A stretch of 64,000 bases of DNA from JADKAV01 sp041393775 (GTDB lineage Bacteria > Actinomycetota > Actinomycetes > S36-B12 > UBA10799): NCBI GenBank assembly GCA_041393775.1, contig JAWKJM010000003.1, positions 1,116,001 through 1,180,000 of the forward strand, written 5' to 3'. Numbering within the stretch: position 1 is the first letter of the stretch; every line of letters begins with the position of its first letter. Position numbers and translations under genes: made by a program. Below are positions 25,695 to 34,055 of this stretch, in pieces. The notes under the pieces are model-generated. The model saw only the letters and a list, made by a program, of their open reading frames with translations. It was not told the DNA's origin and made no database searches.

Positions 25695-26741
25695 CTACCG
25701 GACGGCGGGCAGGCTGAAACCGGATTGAATCACCATGCACAGTGCCGCATCCATGGGTACCGCGGCGGGGCGCGGGGCAGCCTGTGACAACTTGCTGATG
25801 GTGTCGAGCCGCTCGGGGTTGACCAGGACATACCGGCGCGGAGACGGGGCCTCCGCCGCCCACGAGCGGGGGACACGGTCGAAATCGACCTCCACCGGCA
25901 GGGACAAGGCTGCCACCTCGGACTCGAGAAGCTCCGTGAGCGACTTCGCGTGGGACTGCGCGCTCTGGGCCCGCTGGATGTGCAGCAACTCCTCACGGCG
26001 TGCCTCGATCACGCTCCGGAGGCGGTCGGCGGCCACCGATTTCGCCGCAGCAGTGGTCGCCGCTTGGCTCTCCGCGCGCGCCCGTGCTGAACGCCACCGG
26101 CCGAAACCGGTCCTTTGGACCTGCCGCAACTGTTCAGCGACCGCCTGGTCCAGATCCGGATGGTCGCCGGCGGCAGGGATGTCGGCCAGGTCGTCCAGCC
26201 CCCGGACCGCTGCCCGGAACCGGTTCATGGAATCCAGGACGTCCTGGGCCGTGACGCCGCCGATCCCGTCGATCGCTCGGCCCACTTCGTGCACTTCCGG
26301 CCGGCCGTCCAGCCACGCCCGAATCTCGGCCTCATCGACTTCGATGTCCCCTTCGGCCGTCAGAGCCACCAAGCTGGCCGACACCACCGACCAGCGCAGC
26401 GCCCGGCCATCGGTATCGGTGAGGTCGCTCAGAGGGGTGGTCGGGGTGTCCAGTCGCAACTGCAGCCATGCAACGGTGGCGTCCTCGGCATCTTCCTGAG
26501 GCACCCACAGCGCCCCAGCGATCGTCTGCGGGGCAGCCGCGCGGTCCCAGTCATCGAGCTCATCGGTGACCGGGCCGAACAGCACGATGTGACTCGCCGG
26601 CACCTTCGGGGCCCCGCTGCAGAGCAGAACGTCAACTGCGTCGCCGGGCTTGGCCGCTGTGGCGTTGAGGCGCTCGGTGATGGACGGTAGCAAGCCGCTG
26701 TTCGCTTCGTCAGAGGCGACCGTCACTTGCCCACGTGGCAT
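25695..26741 (-). CDS. uncharacterised 348-residue protein, partner of the DUF4388 gene
   Basis: I do not recognise this protein. The ATG at 26741 (MPRGQVTVASDEANSG) is the likely start, since the frame upstream is Pro/Arg-rich low complexity. Residues about 180-300 are helical and charged and probably form a coiled coil (RARAESQAATTAAAKS, SQSHAKSLTELLESEV). The C-terminus is hydrophobic and mixed. No membrane helix or catalytic motif is evident. It lies about 100 bp downstream of the DUF4388 gene on the same strand, so the two are probably one operon. Confidence 0.6.
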   Translation of the reverse strand: MPRGQVTVASDEANSGLLPSITERLNATAAKPGDAVDVLLCSGAPKVPASHIVLFGPVTDELDDWDRAAAPQTIAGALWVPQEDAEDATVAWLQLRLDTPTTPLSDLTDTDGRALRWSVVSASLVALTAEGDIEVDEAEIRAWLDGRPEVHEVGRAIDGIGGVTAQDVLDSMNRFRAAVRGLDDLADIPAAGDHPDLDQAVAEQLRQVQRTGFGRWRSARARAESQAATTAAAKSVAADRLRSVIEARREELLHIQRAQSAQSHAKSLTELLESEVAALSLPVEVDFDRVPRSWAAEAPSPRRYVLVNPERLDTISKLSQAAPRPAAVPMDAALCMVIQSGFSLPAVR

Positions 26742-26769
26742 AGTCAGCAGGCTATCGCCGCGCGGGCCT

Positions 26770-26890
26770 CGGCGGGGCGGCCCCGTCGCATTGGGCCGGG
26801 GGCCGGCGGTCTCAAGCGGTGCGGTATGTGGCGTGGGGGTGGCGGTCTCAAACGGCACGGCCCCGTCGCATAGGACTGGCGCTGCCGAGT
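26770..26890. repeat. imperfect direct repeat at the junction of the DUF4388 gene and the next gene
   Basis: GGCCCCGTCGCAT occurs at about 26777 and again at about 26866, and GGCGGTCTCAA occurs between, twice, followed by GCGG or ACGG. One copy encodes the DUF4388 C-terminus (MRRGRAV then stop), and the other lies in the spacer. It suggests a local tandem duplication of the gene end. Confidence 0.6.
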
Positions 26891-27816
26891 TGGGACAGTT
26901 CCCGCAACAGGTCCGCAGGATCGTCGAACTGGTCGAAGGAGGGTGCCGCGGGCGGGGCGGACGGCGGTTTGTCGGCTGCCGCGGGCGGAGCGGACGGCGG
27001 TCTGTCGGCTGCCGCGGGCGGCGTCGGGAGGCTCACTGCATGCGTCACTGGTGGGGGCACCGGTGCCGGGTGCCGCGCGGATTGCTCACCGACTGGTGCC
27101 TGCCAGGGATCGGGATTGGTGATCGGGATGCGGACCTCCGGCACCGTGACCAGTCCGGCTGCGATCAGGCCCTGCAGGATGGAGGCGGCCTCCAACGGGG
27201 TGAATCCGGCCTGCTCAGCGATCGATTGCAGGCTCCGAACGCCGTCGATGCGGCACAGGATCGCCCAGTCGGTCGGCCGTAGCGCGACGTCCTCGGTTCC
27301 CATGACCTCATCCGACAGATCCGGCACGGTGTCCGGGCCGCCGATCTCCCGGACGACCCGCTGCCACTTGTGCGCCCGGGACCCTGCGACCGCCAGCACT
27401 TCCTGGACGGTCGGTCCCGGTGCCGGCACTTGATCGTGGGGAAGCCGGGTGAATGTCGCCGTGGCTTCGCGCCAGCGCAATATCGTCGCCATGTCGTCGC
27501 ACAACTGCTCCCAGGCGACGGCCTCGACGTCGTGGCGCTGCACCAGCCCCGTCCGCACCAGTACGTCGCCCAGGCGCATACCCGGGTGCTGCTTCTGGGC
27601 CTTGATCGCGGGGCCCAACTTGGTCAGGCTCAGGCAGCCGCCGCTGACCAGCCGCATCCCCAATGACGGGTGGGCGGCGGATTGATCCACCGAACAGAGC
27701 CGTCCGTCATACAGAAGGATCGTGGCGGTTGCTTCTGGCGCCGCCACATCCAGTCGACCGGTGTCGCCGGCCGTGGCGTGAGCCAGGAGTACGGCAGACA
27801 CATCCATGCCGGTCAT
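26848..27816 (-). CDS. DUF4388 (PatA N-terminal-like) domain protein
   Basis: A 322-residue protein. The N-terminal part (residues 1-130) matches DUF4388: LLAHATAGDTGRLDVAAPEA, ILLYDGRLCSVDQS and a helical RLGDVLVRTGLVQRHDVEAV module. A winged-helix-like segment follows (about 170-225, LCRIDGVRSLQSIAEQAGFT). The C-terminus is low complexity with a direct repeat of PPAAADRPPSA. Such proteins occur in signalling and small-GTPase circuits, but the role is unknown. It is divergent from the RsiG-like gene. Confidence 0.75.
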   Translation of the reverse strand: MTGMDVSAVLLAHATAGDTGRLDVAAPEATATILLYDGRLCSVDQSAAHPSLGMRLVSGGCLSLTKLGPAIKAQKQHPGMRLGDVLVRTGLVQRHDVEAVAWEQLCDDMATILRWREATATFTRLPHDQVPAPGPTVQEVLAVAGSRAHKWQRVVREIGGPDTVPDLSDEVMGTEDVALRPTDWAILCRIDGVRSLQSIAEQAGFTPLEAASILQGLIAAGLVTVPEVRIPITNPDPWQAPVGEQSARHPAPVPPPVTHAVSLPTPPAAADRPPSAPPAAADKPPSAPPAAPSFDQFDDPADLLRELSQLGSASPMRRGRAV

Positions 27817-27938
27817 TTCGGTCGCTCCGGCCGGCGGGTTGAATGCCTGGGGCTTGCGACTGTGCGGGGCGGGCGCCCGGATTCGTCCGTTCGGGCTACA
27901 TGCGCCCGCGGTTGGACAAGGAGTCGTAGAGTTGACCC

Positions 27939-28496
27939 GTGCCGTTGACGAAACCCCAGGGGAAGCGGGCTCTGGACCGGATTCTGGAGGACTCCTTCAC
28001 TGCGGATGTAACGACGATCTCGCTGGCCGACCTGCGTCAGCGACGCCTGCAAGTCGACCACGAGGAAGCCTGGCTGTCGTATCTGCGCCGCATGCTGCAC
28101 GGCCGCATCGACATTCTGGAGGTGAACATCGCGATGCGTCGCGACGGCCACGAGGAGACTGGTCGCGGTCTGGATGTCGCGGCGCTTGTGAACTCGCTGG
28201 CCACACAGATGGGGCCGGGCAACCGTCCGACGGCTGGCCCCGACGTGGTGGATTCTCCAGGTGCTGGCCGGCGCGCTGTCGAACGGTTGATCGCCCGCGC
28301 AGGCCTGGACGAGTACTCCACGATGAGTGACGCGGACCTCGACTCCCGGCTGGACGAATTGCGTGACATGGAGCGGGAGGTCTCGCAGGTCCGGCATCGC
28401 ATCCACGAGGTGCACGGGGAACTCACCGCAGAACTAGCCCGTCGCTATCGGACCGGCGAAGCCACTCCTGAAAGCGTGCTCAAGGCCGACTCGTGA
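27939..28496 (+). CDS. RsiG-like c-di-GMP-binding anti-sigma protein
   Basis: A 185-residue helical protein. It carries two copies of a motif resembling the c-di-GMP-binding signature of the anti-sigma factor RsiG (E-x3-S-x2-R-x3-Q-x3-D): E43-S47-R50-H54-D58 in the first helix and E145-S149-R152-H156-G160 in the last. His replaces Gln in both, and Gly replaces Asp in the second. The antiparallel helix pair matches RsiG. In streptomycetes RsiG holds sigma-WhiG when c-di-GMP is bound. No whiG-like gene is in this window. It starts at GTG and overlaps asparaginase by 4 bases. Confidence 0.72.
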   Translation: MPLTKPQGKRALDRILEDSFTADVTTISLADLRQRRLQVDHEEAWLSYLRRMLHGRIDILEVNIAMRRDGHEETGRGLDVAALVNSLATQMGPGNRPTAGPDVVDSPGAGRRAVERLIARAGLDEYSTMSDADLDSRLDELRDMEREVSQVRHRIHEVHGELTAELARRYRTGEATPESVLKADS

Positions 28497-29461
28497 CCGG
28501 CGCCCAGGTCCTGGTCGAGACGACCCGGGCAGGGATGGTCGAATCGCAACACCGGGGGCACGCCGTGATCGTTGCGGACGACGGGGACGTGGTCGCAGGG
28601 CTCGGGGACACGACTGCCGTCGTCTATCCGCGCTCGGCAGTCAAGCCGCTGCAGGCTGCGGGCATGGTCCAGTCAGGTCTGGATCTGCGTGGTTCGGCCC
28701 TTGCCCTTGCCAGTTCCTCGCACTCGGGGGAGCCGTTCCACATCGAAGGCGTGTGCGCAATCCTCCAGAGGGCCGGTCTCACCGAGGATGTATTGCGATG
28801 CCCGCCCGATCTGCCGTACGCAGAGGAAGCGCGTCGCGAGTTCCTGGCGTCGGGCGCCGGCCCGCAGCGGGTCGTCATGAACTGCTCTGGCAAACATGCG
28901 GCGATGCTGACCACGTGCGTCCTCAACGATTGGCCCGTCGAGACCTATCTGGAGCCCGGGCACCCGTTGCAGATCCACCTGCGCGAAGTGATCGGATCGC
29001 TGGCGGGGGCGGTTCCGGCGCCCGCCAGCACCGACGGGTGCGGCGCGCCGCTGTGGGGGCTGCCGCTGGTGGCACTGGCCCGGGCAATGGTCAACGTGGC
29101 CTCTGACGTCGCCGGCTCAGCAGTCGTGGAGGCAATGCGCCAGCATCCGGAGTACGTGGGCGGGACGACCCGGGACGTGACGCATTTGATGCGTGGTGTC
29201 CCGGGGCTGGCGGCCAAGGACGGGGCGGAGGCGGTGCAGGCGATGAGCCTGCGGATCGCCGGGCAGCGGTTCGGGATCGCGATCAAGATCGAGGACGGGT
29301 CCGACCGGGCGCGCCCGGTCGTAGCCGCCGCCACGCTGGCGCGACTGGGCCTCGACGCGCCGGTGATCACGGAGCATCTCAGGCGGCCGGTACTCGGCGG
29401 GGGTCGTCCGGTCGGGATGCTCAGGCCCTCGGCGCTACTTGCCGAGTTCGCGGGAATGTGA
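28493..29461 (+). CDS. L-asparaginase II-type amidohydrolase
   Basis: A 322-residue protein of the asparaginase II family (PF06089 type). Typical segments are VYPRSAVKPLQAAGMV, SSSHSGEPFHIEGV, NCSGKHAAMLTTC and STDGCGAPLWGLPL. Members hydrolyse asparagine, but few have been tested. The GTG start overlaps the RsiG-like stop, so the two are cotranscribed, a pairing with no evident biochemical link. Confidence 0.85.
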   Translation: MTGAQVLVETTRAGMVESQHRGHAVIVADDGDVVAGLGDTTAVVYPRSAVKPLQAAGMVQSGLDLRGSALALASSSHSGEPFHIEGVCAILQRAGLTEDVLRCPPDLPYAEEARREFLASGAGPQRVVMNCSGKHAAMLTTCVLNDWPVETYLEPGHPLQIHLREVIGSLAGAVPAPASTDGCGAPLWGLPLVALARAMVNVASDVAGSAVVEAMRQHPEYVGGTTRDVTHLMRGVPGLAAKDGAEAVQAMSLRIAGQRFGIAIKIEDGSDRARPVVAAATLARLGLDAPVITEHLRRPVLGGGRPVGMLRPSALLAEFAGM

Positions 29462-29494
29462 CTTGCGCCGCAAAGACTGAATCGCGCTTGCTGG

Positions 29495-29514
29495 GTGCTT
29501 GCAATTGCAAGCAC
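29495..29514. promoter_or_regulatory. 20-bp perfect palindrome upstream of the XRE regulator
   Basis: GTGCTTGCAATTGCAAGCAC is its own reverse complement. It begins 39 bases before the XRE start codon, and an extra GCTTGC half-site lies just upstream (29486-29491). The position and perfect symmetry suggest an operator bound by the XRE dimer, with autoregulation of the xre-hbhA-like pair. Confidence 0.75.
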
Positions 29515-29533
29515 TTGGGGTCACACTAGATAT

Positions 29534-29974
29534 ATGGCTCGGATCGACATAGCGAGCGTGGGCGAATACATCCGCGAACAGCGGGCTGCTGCGCAGTTGT
29601 CACTGCGACAGTTGGCGCTGGCCGCCGATGTTTCCAACCCATATCTCAGCCAGGTCGAACGGGGTCTTCGCAAGCCCAGCGCGGAAATCCTCGCGCAGAT
29701 TGCGAAGGCGCTACAGATCTCCGCCGAGTCCCTGTACGTACGTGCGGGAATCCTTGAGCCCCGGCAAGGAGATCCGTCGGTGACGGCGGCTCTGGCGGGT
29801 GACTCGACGCTGACCGACCGTCAGCGGCAGTCGCTCTTGGAGATCTACGCGGCGTTCCAATCCGAGAACGCCGCACACCGCGGTACTGATTCCACCCCGG
29901 CCTCGGAGGGGCAGGCCGGGGTGAGGGCAAGCGCCGAAACCCGGCGTTCCGCACCACAACGAAAGGACAAATGA
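29534..29974 (+). CDS. XRE-family transcriptional regulator
   Basis: A 146-residue protein with an N-terminal XRE helix-turn-helix (residues 6-65: VGEYIREQRAAAQLSL, then DVSNPYLSQVERGLRKPSAE) and a short, polar C-terminal tail. The ATG at 29534 is chosen over an in-frame upstream ATG because homology begins at MARIDIASVG. It overlaps the next gene (ATGATG). The pair resembles Rv0474-hbhA in mycobacteria. Confidence 0.87.
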   Translation: MARIDIASVGEYIREQRAAAQLSLRQLALAADVSNPYLSQVERGLRKPSAEILAQIAKALQISAESLYVRAGILEPRQGDPSVTAALAGDSTLTDRQRQSLLEIYAAFQSENAAHRGTDSTPASEGQAGVRASAETRRSAPQRKDK

Positions 29975-30513
29975 TGGCTACCACTGCCAAGACCACCACT
30001 GCTAAGAAGGCTCCGGCCAAGAAGGCTCCGGCCAAGACCACTGCCAAGAAGGCTCCGGCCAAGAAGGCCCCGGCCAAGAAGGCTCCGGTCAAGACCGCTG
30101 CCAAGAAGACCACAACTGCTGCCAAGCCGGCTGTGACCAAGGCCACCGAGGCCGCCAAGACCACGGAGACCAAGGCCACCGAGGCCAAGAACCGTCTGCT
30201 CGAGCTGCTGCCGTTCGAACTGCCCAAGTTCGAACTCCCCTTCGAGCTGCCCAAGATCGAGCTGCCGAAGTTCGAGCTGCCGAAGTTCGAGCTGCCGAAG
30301 TTCGAGATGCCGAAGTTCGAGGACGTGCAGGAGCGCGCCGAGAGCATCGTCGTCGACCTGCGCGAGCGGGCCGAGGGCTCTGCGGCTGACCTGCGCGAGC
30401 GGGCCGAGGACTCTGCGGCTGACCTGCGCAAGCGCGCCGAGGACTCCGCTGCCGACCTGCGCAAGCGGGCCGAGTCGGCTGTCGACAAGGTTCGCGAGAC
30501 CGTTGGTCGCTGA
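29971..30513 (+). CDS. Lys/Ala/Pro-rich HBHA/histone-like repetitive protein
   Basis: A 180-residue protein of three repetitive regions. Residues 8-45 are an H1-like AKKAPAKKAP tail. Residues 78-112 repeat the five-residue unit FELPK about six times. Residues 113-175 contain repeats of DLRERAEDSAA (11 residues), likely a coiled coil. Lys-rich segments suggest DNA, heparin-type or polyanion binding. HBHA has a coiled coil and a C-terminal Lys tail; here the tail is N-terminal. The neighbour order supports the HBHA comparison. It has a good Shine-Dalgarno (GAAAGGAC). Confidence 0.7.
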   Translation: MMATTAKTTTAKKAPAKKAPAKTTAKKAPAKKAPAKKAPVKTAAKKTTTAAKPAVTKATEAAKTTETKATEAKNRLLELLPFELPKFELPFELPKIELPKFELPKFELPKFEMPKFEDVQERAESIVVDLRERAEGSAADLRERAEDSAADLRKRAEDSAADLRKRAESAVDKVRETVGR

Positions 30514-30527
30514 TCGAATAACCCATT

Positions 30528-30562
30528 GCGAGGGCCCCTGCGTGTACCGCGGGGGCCCTCGC
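30528..30562 (+). terminator. rho-independent-like terminator after the HBHA-like gene
   Basis: An 11-bp perfect stem, GCGAGGGCCCC with GGGGCCCTCGC, and a 13-nt loop, ending 49 bases after the stop codon. There is no long T-run (CATTGTCC follows), as is common in high-GC actinobacteria. Confidence 0.75.
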
Positions 30563-30637
30563 CATTGTCCCGGGTGCCTGAGTGTCCGGCGCAGCTGGCC
30601 GGCCGGACCCGGTGTCGTTCGTGTTAGTCCATCCGCG

Positions 30638-30985
30638 GCGTTCAGGCGGGAAAATGCCGGGCGGAAATCGCTCGCGTTAGCCGTCGATGGCCGTGGCCAG
30701 CCGGCCGTTCAGGCGGGAAAATGCCGGGTGAGCGCGCTCGCGTTAGAGAACGTCCACGAGGTTAGAGAAGCCACACGTGCATTCACTAACCTGGTGCACG
30801 ATCTCTAACCTCGCGACCATTCTCTAACCTCGCGGCCCACTTCTGCGGCGACCGAGTCTCGGCGCCATTTTCGGACTAGAGAACGTGCACGAGGTTAGAG
30901 AAGCCACACGTGCGTTCACTAACCTCGTGCACGATCTCTAACCTCGCGACCCACCTCTGCGGCGACCGACTACACGAGCCACCCT
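30638..30985. repeat. family-1 intergenic repeat, locus E (convergent gap)
   Basis: Two CGTTCAGGCGGG modules, a hairpin at 30742-30809, a junction with TTCGGACTAGAG and a second hairpin at 30875-30942. The last one is the best-conserved of all. It has forward orientation and fills the 588-bp gap between the HBHA-like gene and the convergent methyltransferase gene. No ORF is credible here. Confidence 0.85.
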
Positions 30986-31101
30986 TGGAACCAGGTCCGC
31001 GAGTGGCCACGACGTCCAACCGGAACCCAACGGCAACCTGTCCGCACGTCCTCTTCACCCCCGCCGCGCCGTCAGTGCGGACCCAGCGAGAGAGTCCATT
31101 C

Positions 31102-31854
31102 CTAGGCGAAGTGCTCCCATGGCACGGTGAGTTCGCCGAGCCGCCACCGGTTGACCCCGTCGCGCACCTGCCAGGTGCCGCGTAGCGATTCAGCCATGGT
31201 GATCCAGCGTTGGCGGGCACCCCATCTGGGTGCCGATTCCCAAGCCCGATCCATGTCAGCCAGGAGTCGGTGGATTGCGGTGCCCGGCACATTCGCATGG
31301 ATGAGGGCTTTGGGCAGGCGTGCCGCGACCTGGTTCGGGCGATCGAGCCCGGCCAAGCGGCAGGAGAGGGTGAGCCACGCGGGTCGGGCTTGCGCATCGA
31401 TGCTGATCATCGCCGCCAGACGCCCGTGCTCGTCGCACGTTCCCTCAACGATCCAGCCATCGGTATCGAGTCGTGCAGCCATCCGAGCCCAGGCGGGTTC
31501 GACCTCTTCGCGCGGATACTGGCGCAGCACGTTGGCGGCGCGTATGACAAGTGGCCGGCGCGGGGTCGGGATCTCGAATCCGCCCACGATCGCCGGGATG
31601 GTCCCCCGGGCTGAATCGACGCGGGACTTGTCGATTTCGACACCCACCACTTCGGTTGCGGGGTTGATGGTCCGCAGGCTGCTTCGCCACTGGAGTGTCG
31701 TGACCGGCGTCGTGCCGAATCCGAGATCCACCGCAAGCGGGGAGTCGGCCGAGCGCAGTGGTATCGCGACCAGGTGCGCAATCCACCGATCGAAACGCCT
31801 CAGACGGTTGTTGGCGGTGGTCCCCCGGGTCGCCTGGCCGACCGGTCGGCTCAT
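31102..31854 (-). CDS. class I SAM-dependent methyltransferase-like protein
   Basis: A 250-residue protein with the Rossmann start of class I methyltransferases: LAVDLGFGTTPVTTLQW (glycine-rich motif I, residues about 41-57) and VVGVEIDKSRVDSA (motif II acidic residue). The rest resembles actinobacterial proteins of unknown substrate. It begins at ATG 31854, overlapping the DUF2516 stop by 4 bases. The target molecule cannot be inferred. Confidence 0.75.
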   Translation of the reverse strand: MSRPVGQATRGTTANNRLRRFDRWIAHLVAIPLRSADSPLAVDLGFGTTPVTTLQWRSSLRTINPATEVVGVEIDKSRVDSARGTIPAIVGGFEIPTPRRPLVIRAANVLRQYPREEVEPAWARMAARLDTDGWIVEGTCDEHGRLAAMISIDAQARPAWLTLSCRLAGLDRPNQVAARLPKALIHANVPGTAIHRLLADMDRAWESAPRWGARQRWITMAESLRGTWQVRDGVNRWRLGELTVPWEHFA

Positions 31855-32120
31855 CGACTCCCGGAGATCTGACGTACGCGGGGCCGCACGTCCACCAGGT
31901 AGAACATGGTGACGATGACCCCGATGATTCCGAGGAAGTTGACAGCCCCGAACACGAAGATCACCAAAGCGCTGATCGCGGTGAAGATGCCCCAAGCTAC
32001 CTTGGACTGGCGTTCGACTGCGGGGAAAGCCTGCGTCGGTCGACGGATCACATCCACGAGGGCGAAGACAGCCATACCAAGGAACAGCAGGTTGAGGACC
32101 CACGTAACGATTTGAATCAC
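31851..32120 (-). CDS. DUF2516 membrane protein
   Basis: An 89-residue membrane protein with three hydrophobic helices (residues about 5-22, 41-60 and 62-80) and the family motif ALVDVIRRPTQAFPA. Start choice is uncertain: GTG 32120 fits the family length, while an in-frame GTG at 32150 would add ten residues. It overlaps the methyltransferase gene. Function is unknown. Confidence 0.78.
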   Translation of the reverse strand: MIQIVTWVLNLLFLGMAVFALVDVIRRPTQAFPAVERQSKVAWGIFTAISALVIFVFGAVNFLGIIGVIVTMFYLVDVRPRVRQISGSR

Positions 32121-32232
32121 GCTTCCAGAATAGGCGCCGGACCGGATCACTCGGTCCGCGCCACCCGCATTGGAGTGCCGACGCCTGTTCAGGTCCGGCC
32201 CGGCGTGGCGCGGGATGAGGGGACCGGACGCA

Positions 32233-32266
32233 CTGAAGGCCGGGCTGTTACCAACCCGGCCTTCAG
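32233..32266 (-). terminator. terminator hairpin after the cold-shock gene
   Basis: A perfect 12-bp stem (CTGAAGGCCGGG and its complement) with a 10-nt loop. It starts 13 bases after the cold-shock stop codon on the minus strand. Confidence 0.75.
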
Positions 32267-32279
32267 CAGAAGTCTCGAC

Positions 32280-32492
32280 TTAGGACAACGCCACGACGGT
32301 GTCCGCCTGCGCGCCCTTCGGTCCTTGCACGATGGTGAACTCGACTCGCTGGCCCTCCTGAAGCGACTTGTAGCCTTCGCCCTGGATTGCGCTCCAGTGC
32401 ACGAAGACATCGCCTTCTTGGTCGTCCAGGGAGAGGAAGCCGTAGCCCTTCTCGGCGTTGAACCACTTCACGGTTCCGCTGACACTGCTCAT
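32280..32492 (-). CDS. cold-shock protein (CspA family)
   Basis: A 70-residue single cold-shock domain. RNA-binding motifs are RNP1 (KGYGFLSL, residues about 16-23) and RNP2 (DVFVHWSAI). It binds single-stranded nucleic acid and melts RNA structure. The ATG at 32492 gives the standard length. It lies downstream of the threonine-synthase-like gene on the same strand, with a family-2 repeat between. Confidence 0.95.
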   Translation of the reverse strand: MSSVSGTVKWFNAEKGYGFLSLDDQEGDVFVHWSAIQGEGYKSLQEGQRVEFTIVQGPKGAQADTVVALS

Positions 32493-32663
32493 GTGTTGTG
32501 TTGTCCTTGCTGTGTTTCTGAAATCCACACGACTGTCGGCCGCGCAGGATCACGATGTGATCACAGATAAGTCTAAGGGTACGTGGGGATGCAGTGTCCA
32601 CAGACCCGCCGCAACAGGGGAAACCGATCGAGATGCGCGAACCTCTCACCTCGTTCGGAGAGG

Positions 32664-32780
32664 CTTGTGACGAAGGTGTGGCACCTTCGAGAGCTTTGTC
32701 ACGAAGGTGGGCGCGACGCGCCGTGCGGATCCCGCACCTTCGGGACAAACCACCCTCAGGCCCAGCACCTTCGTCACAAA
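32664..32780. repeat. family-2 palindromic repeat, locus c
   Basis: Four arms: TTGTGACGAAGGTGTGG, TTTGTCACGAAGGTGGG, then complementary GCACCTTCGGGACAAA and GCACCTTCGTCACAAAG. It lies in the 315-bp gap between the cold-shock and threonine-synthase-like genes, which holds no ORF of its own. Confidence 0.85.
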
Positions 32781-32807
32781 GACCGGGCGGGATCAAGTGG
32801 GACGGCG

Positions 32808-34043
32808 TCAGGCCAGCGCTGCGCGGACCTCGTCCACATCGGGGTGGATCGTGGCAGTCGGGCGGGCGAAACCCATGACCGCGTCCAGCGTCTTGAGCCC
32901 GTCACCGGTGTTGAGGATGACCGTTTCGGCCTCGGGATCCAGCGCCCCGTCCTTGATGAGTTGCCGCAGCGTGGCCACGACGACACCGCCGGCGGTCTCG
33001 GCGAAGATGCCCTCCGTCCTGGCCAGCAAGCGGATCCCCTCGATCACTTCGTCGTCGCTGACCGCGGTGATGGCGCCGCCGGTGCGACGCACGACGTCCA
33101 GTGCGTAAGGTCCGTCGGCGGGGTTGCCGATCGCCAACGACTTGGCGATGGTGGCCGGCTTAACGGGCTTCACGACGTCCCAACCGGCGTCGAATGCCTG
33201 CGCCACGGGTGAGCAGCCGGTCGCTTGGGCGCCGAAGACCTTGTAGTCGGAATGCTCGATCAGATCGAGGGCAGCCAGTTCGCGCCAGGCCTTGTCCACC
33301 TTCGTGAGCAGGGACCCGGATGCCACCGGTGCCACGACCTGAGCCGGGGTCCGCCACCCGAGCTGTTCGGCGATCTCGTAGCCCATCGACTTGGAACCCT
33401 CGGCGTAGTAGGGCCGGATGTTGACGTTGACGAAGCCCCAGGACTGCGAGAAGTCCTCGCCGATGAGCTCGCTGCACAAGCGGTTCACGTCGTCGTAGTT
33501 GCCTTCGACCGCGAGCAGGGCGCCGCCGTAGGTCGCGGTCGTGATGGTCTTGCCCGCCTCCAGGTCGTGCGGGATGACCACGACCGAACCCTGTCCGCCA
33601 CGTGCTGCGGCCGCCGCGACCGCATGGGCGAGGTTGCCGGTGGACGCGCAGGCCAGCGTGGTCAATCCCAGGGCACGGGCTGCGGACTGGGCCACCGCGA
33701 CGACCCGGTCCTTGAAGGAGTGGGTCGGGTTGCCGGAGTCGTCCTTGACCCACAGGCTGCGCATGCCCAGTTCGGCGGCCAGGTTGTCGGCCTTGTGCAG
33801 CCGTGTCCAGCCCGGTGCCAGGTTCGGTTCGTCGGCCGCGTTGGGGCGCACGGGCAACAGTGCCCGGTAGCGCCACAGCGATGTCGGCCCGCTCTCGATC
33901 TGGGCCCGGGTGACGGTGCCGAAGTCGTAGGCCACCTCCAGTGGCCCGAAACACTCCACGCACGCGTACGCAGCGCCGAGGTCGTAAGCGGCCGAACACT
34001 CCCGACAGGTGAGTCCGACGGCGTTTCCCAGGTCGATCGTCAT
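32808..34043 (-). CDS. threonine synthase-like PLP enzyme under SAM control (possible MetM)
   Basis: A 411-residue fold-type II PLP enzyme. The N-terminus carries a CRECSAAYDLGAAYACVECF zinc-ribbon-like segment. The PLP Lys lies in NPTHSFKDR, where classical threonine synthases usually have PTGSFKDRG. ASTGNLAHAVAAAAA is the phosphate-cradle loop. By family it would convert O-phosphohomoserine to threonine. However, a SAM-I riboswitch precedes it, so a methionine-route role is likely: streptomycete MetM, a threonine-synthase relative, makes homocysteine from O-phosphohomoserine. No MetO-like sulfur carrier is nearby. The ATG has AAGGA upstream. Confidence 0.8.
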   Translation of the reverse strand: MTIDLGNAVGLTCRECSAAYDLGAAYACVECFGPLEVAYDFGTVTRAQIESGPTSLWRYRALLPVRPNAADEPNLAPGWTRLHKADNLAAELGMRSLWVKDDSGNPTHSFKDRVVAVAQSAARALGLTTLACASTGNLAHAVAAAAARGGQGSVVVIPHDLEAGKTITTATYGGALLAVEGNYDDVNRLCSELIGEDFSQSWGFVNVNIRPYYAEGSKSMGYEIAEQLGWRTPAQVVAPVASGSLLTKVDKAWRELAALDLIEHSDYKVFGAQATGCSPVAQAFDAGWDVVKPVKPATIAKSLAIGNPADGPYALDVVRRTGGAITAVSDDEVIEGIRLLARTEGIFAETAGGVVVATLRQLIKDGALDPEAETVILNTGDGLKTLDAVMGFARPTATIHPDVDEVRAALA

Positions 34044-34055
34044 GACAATCCTTCG

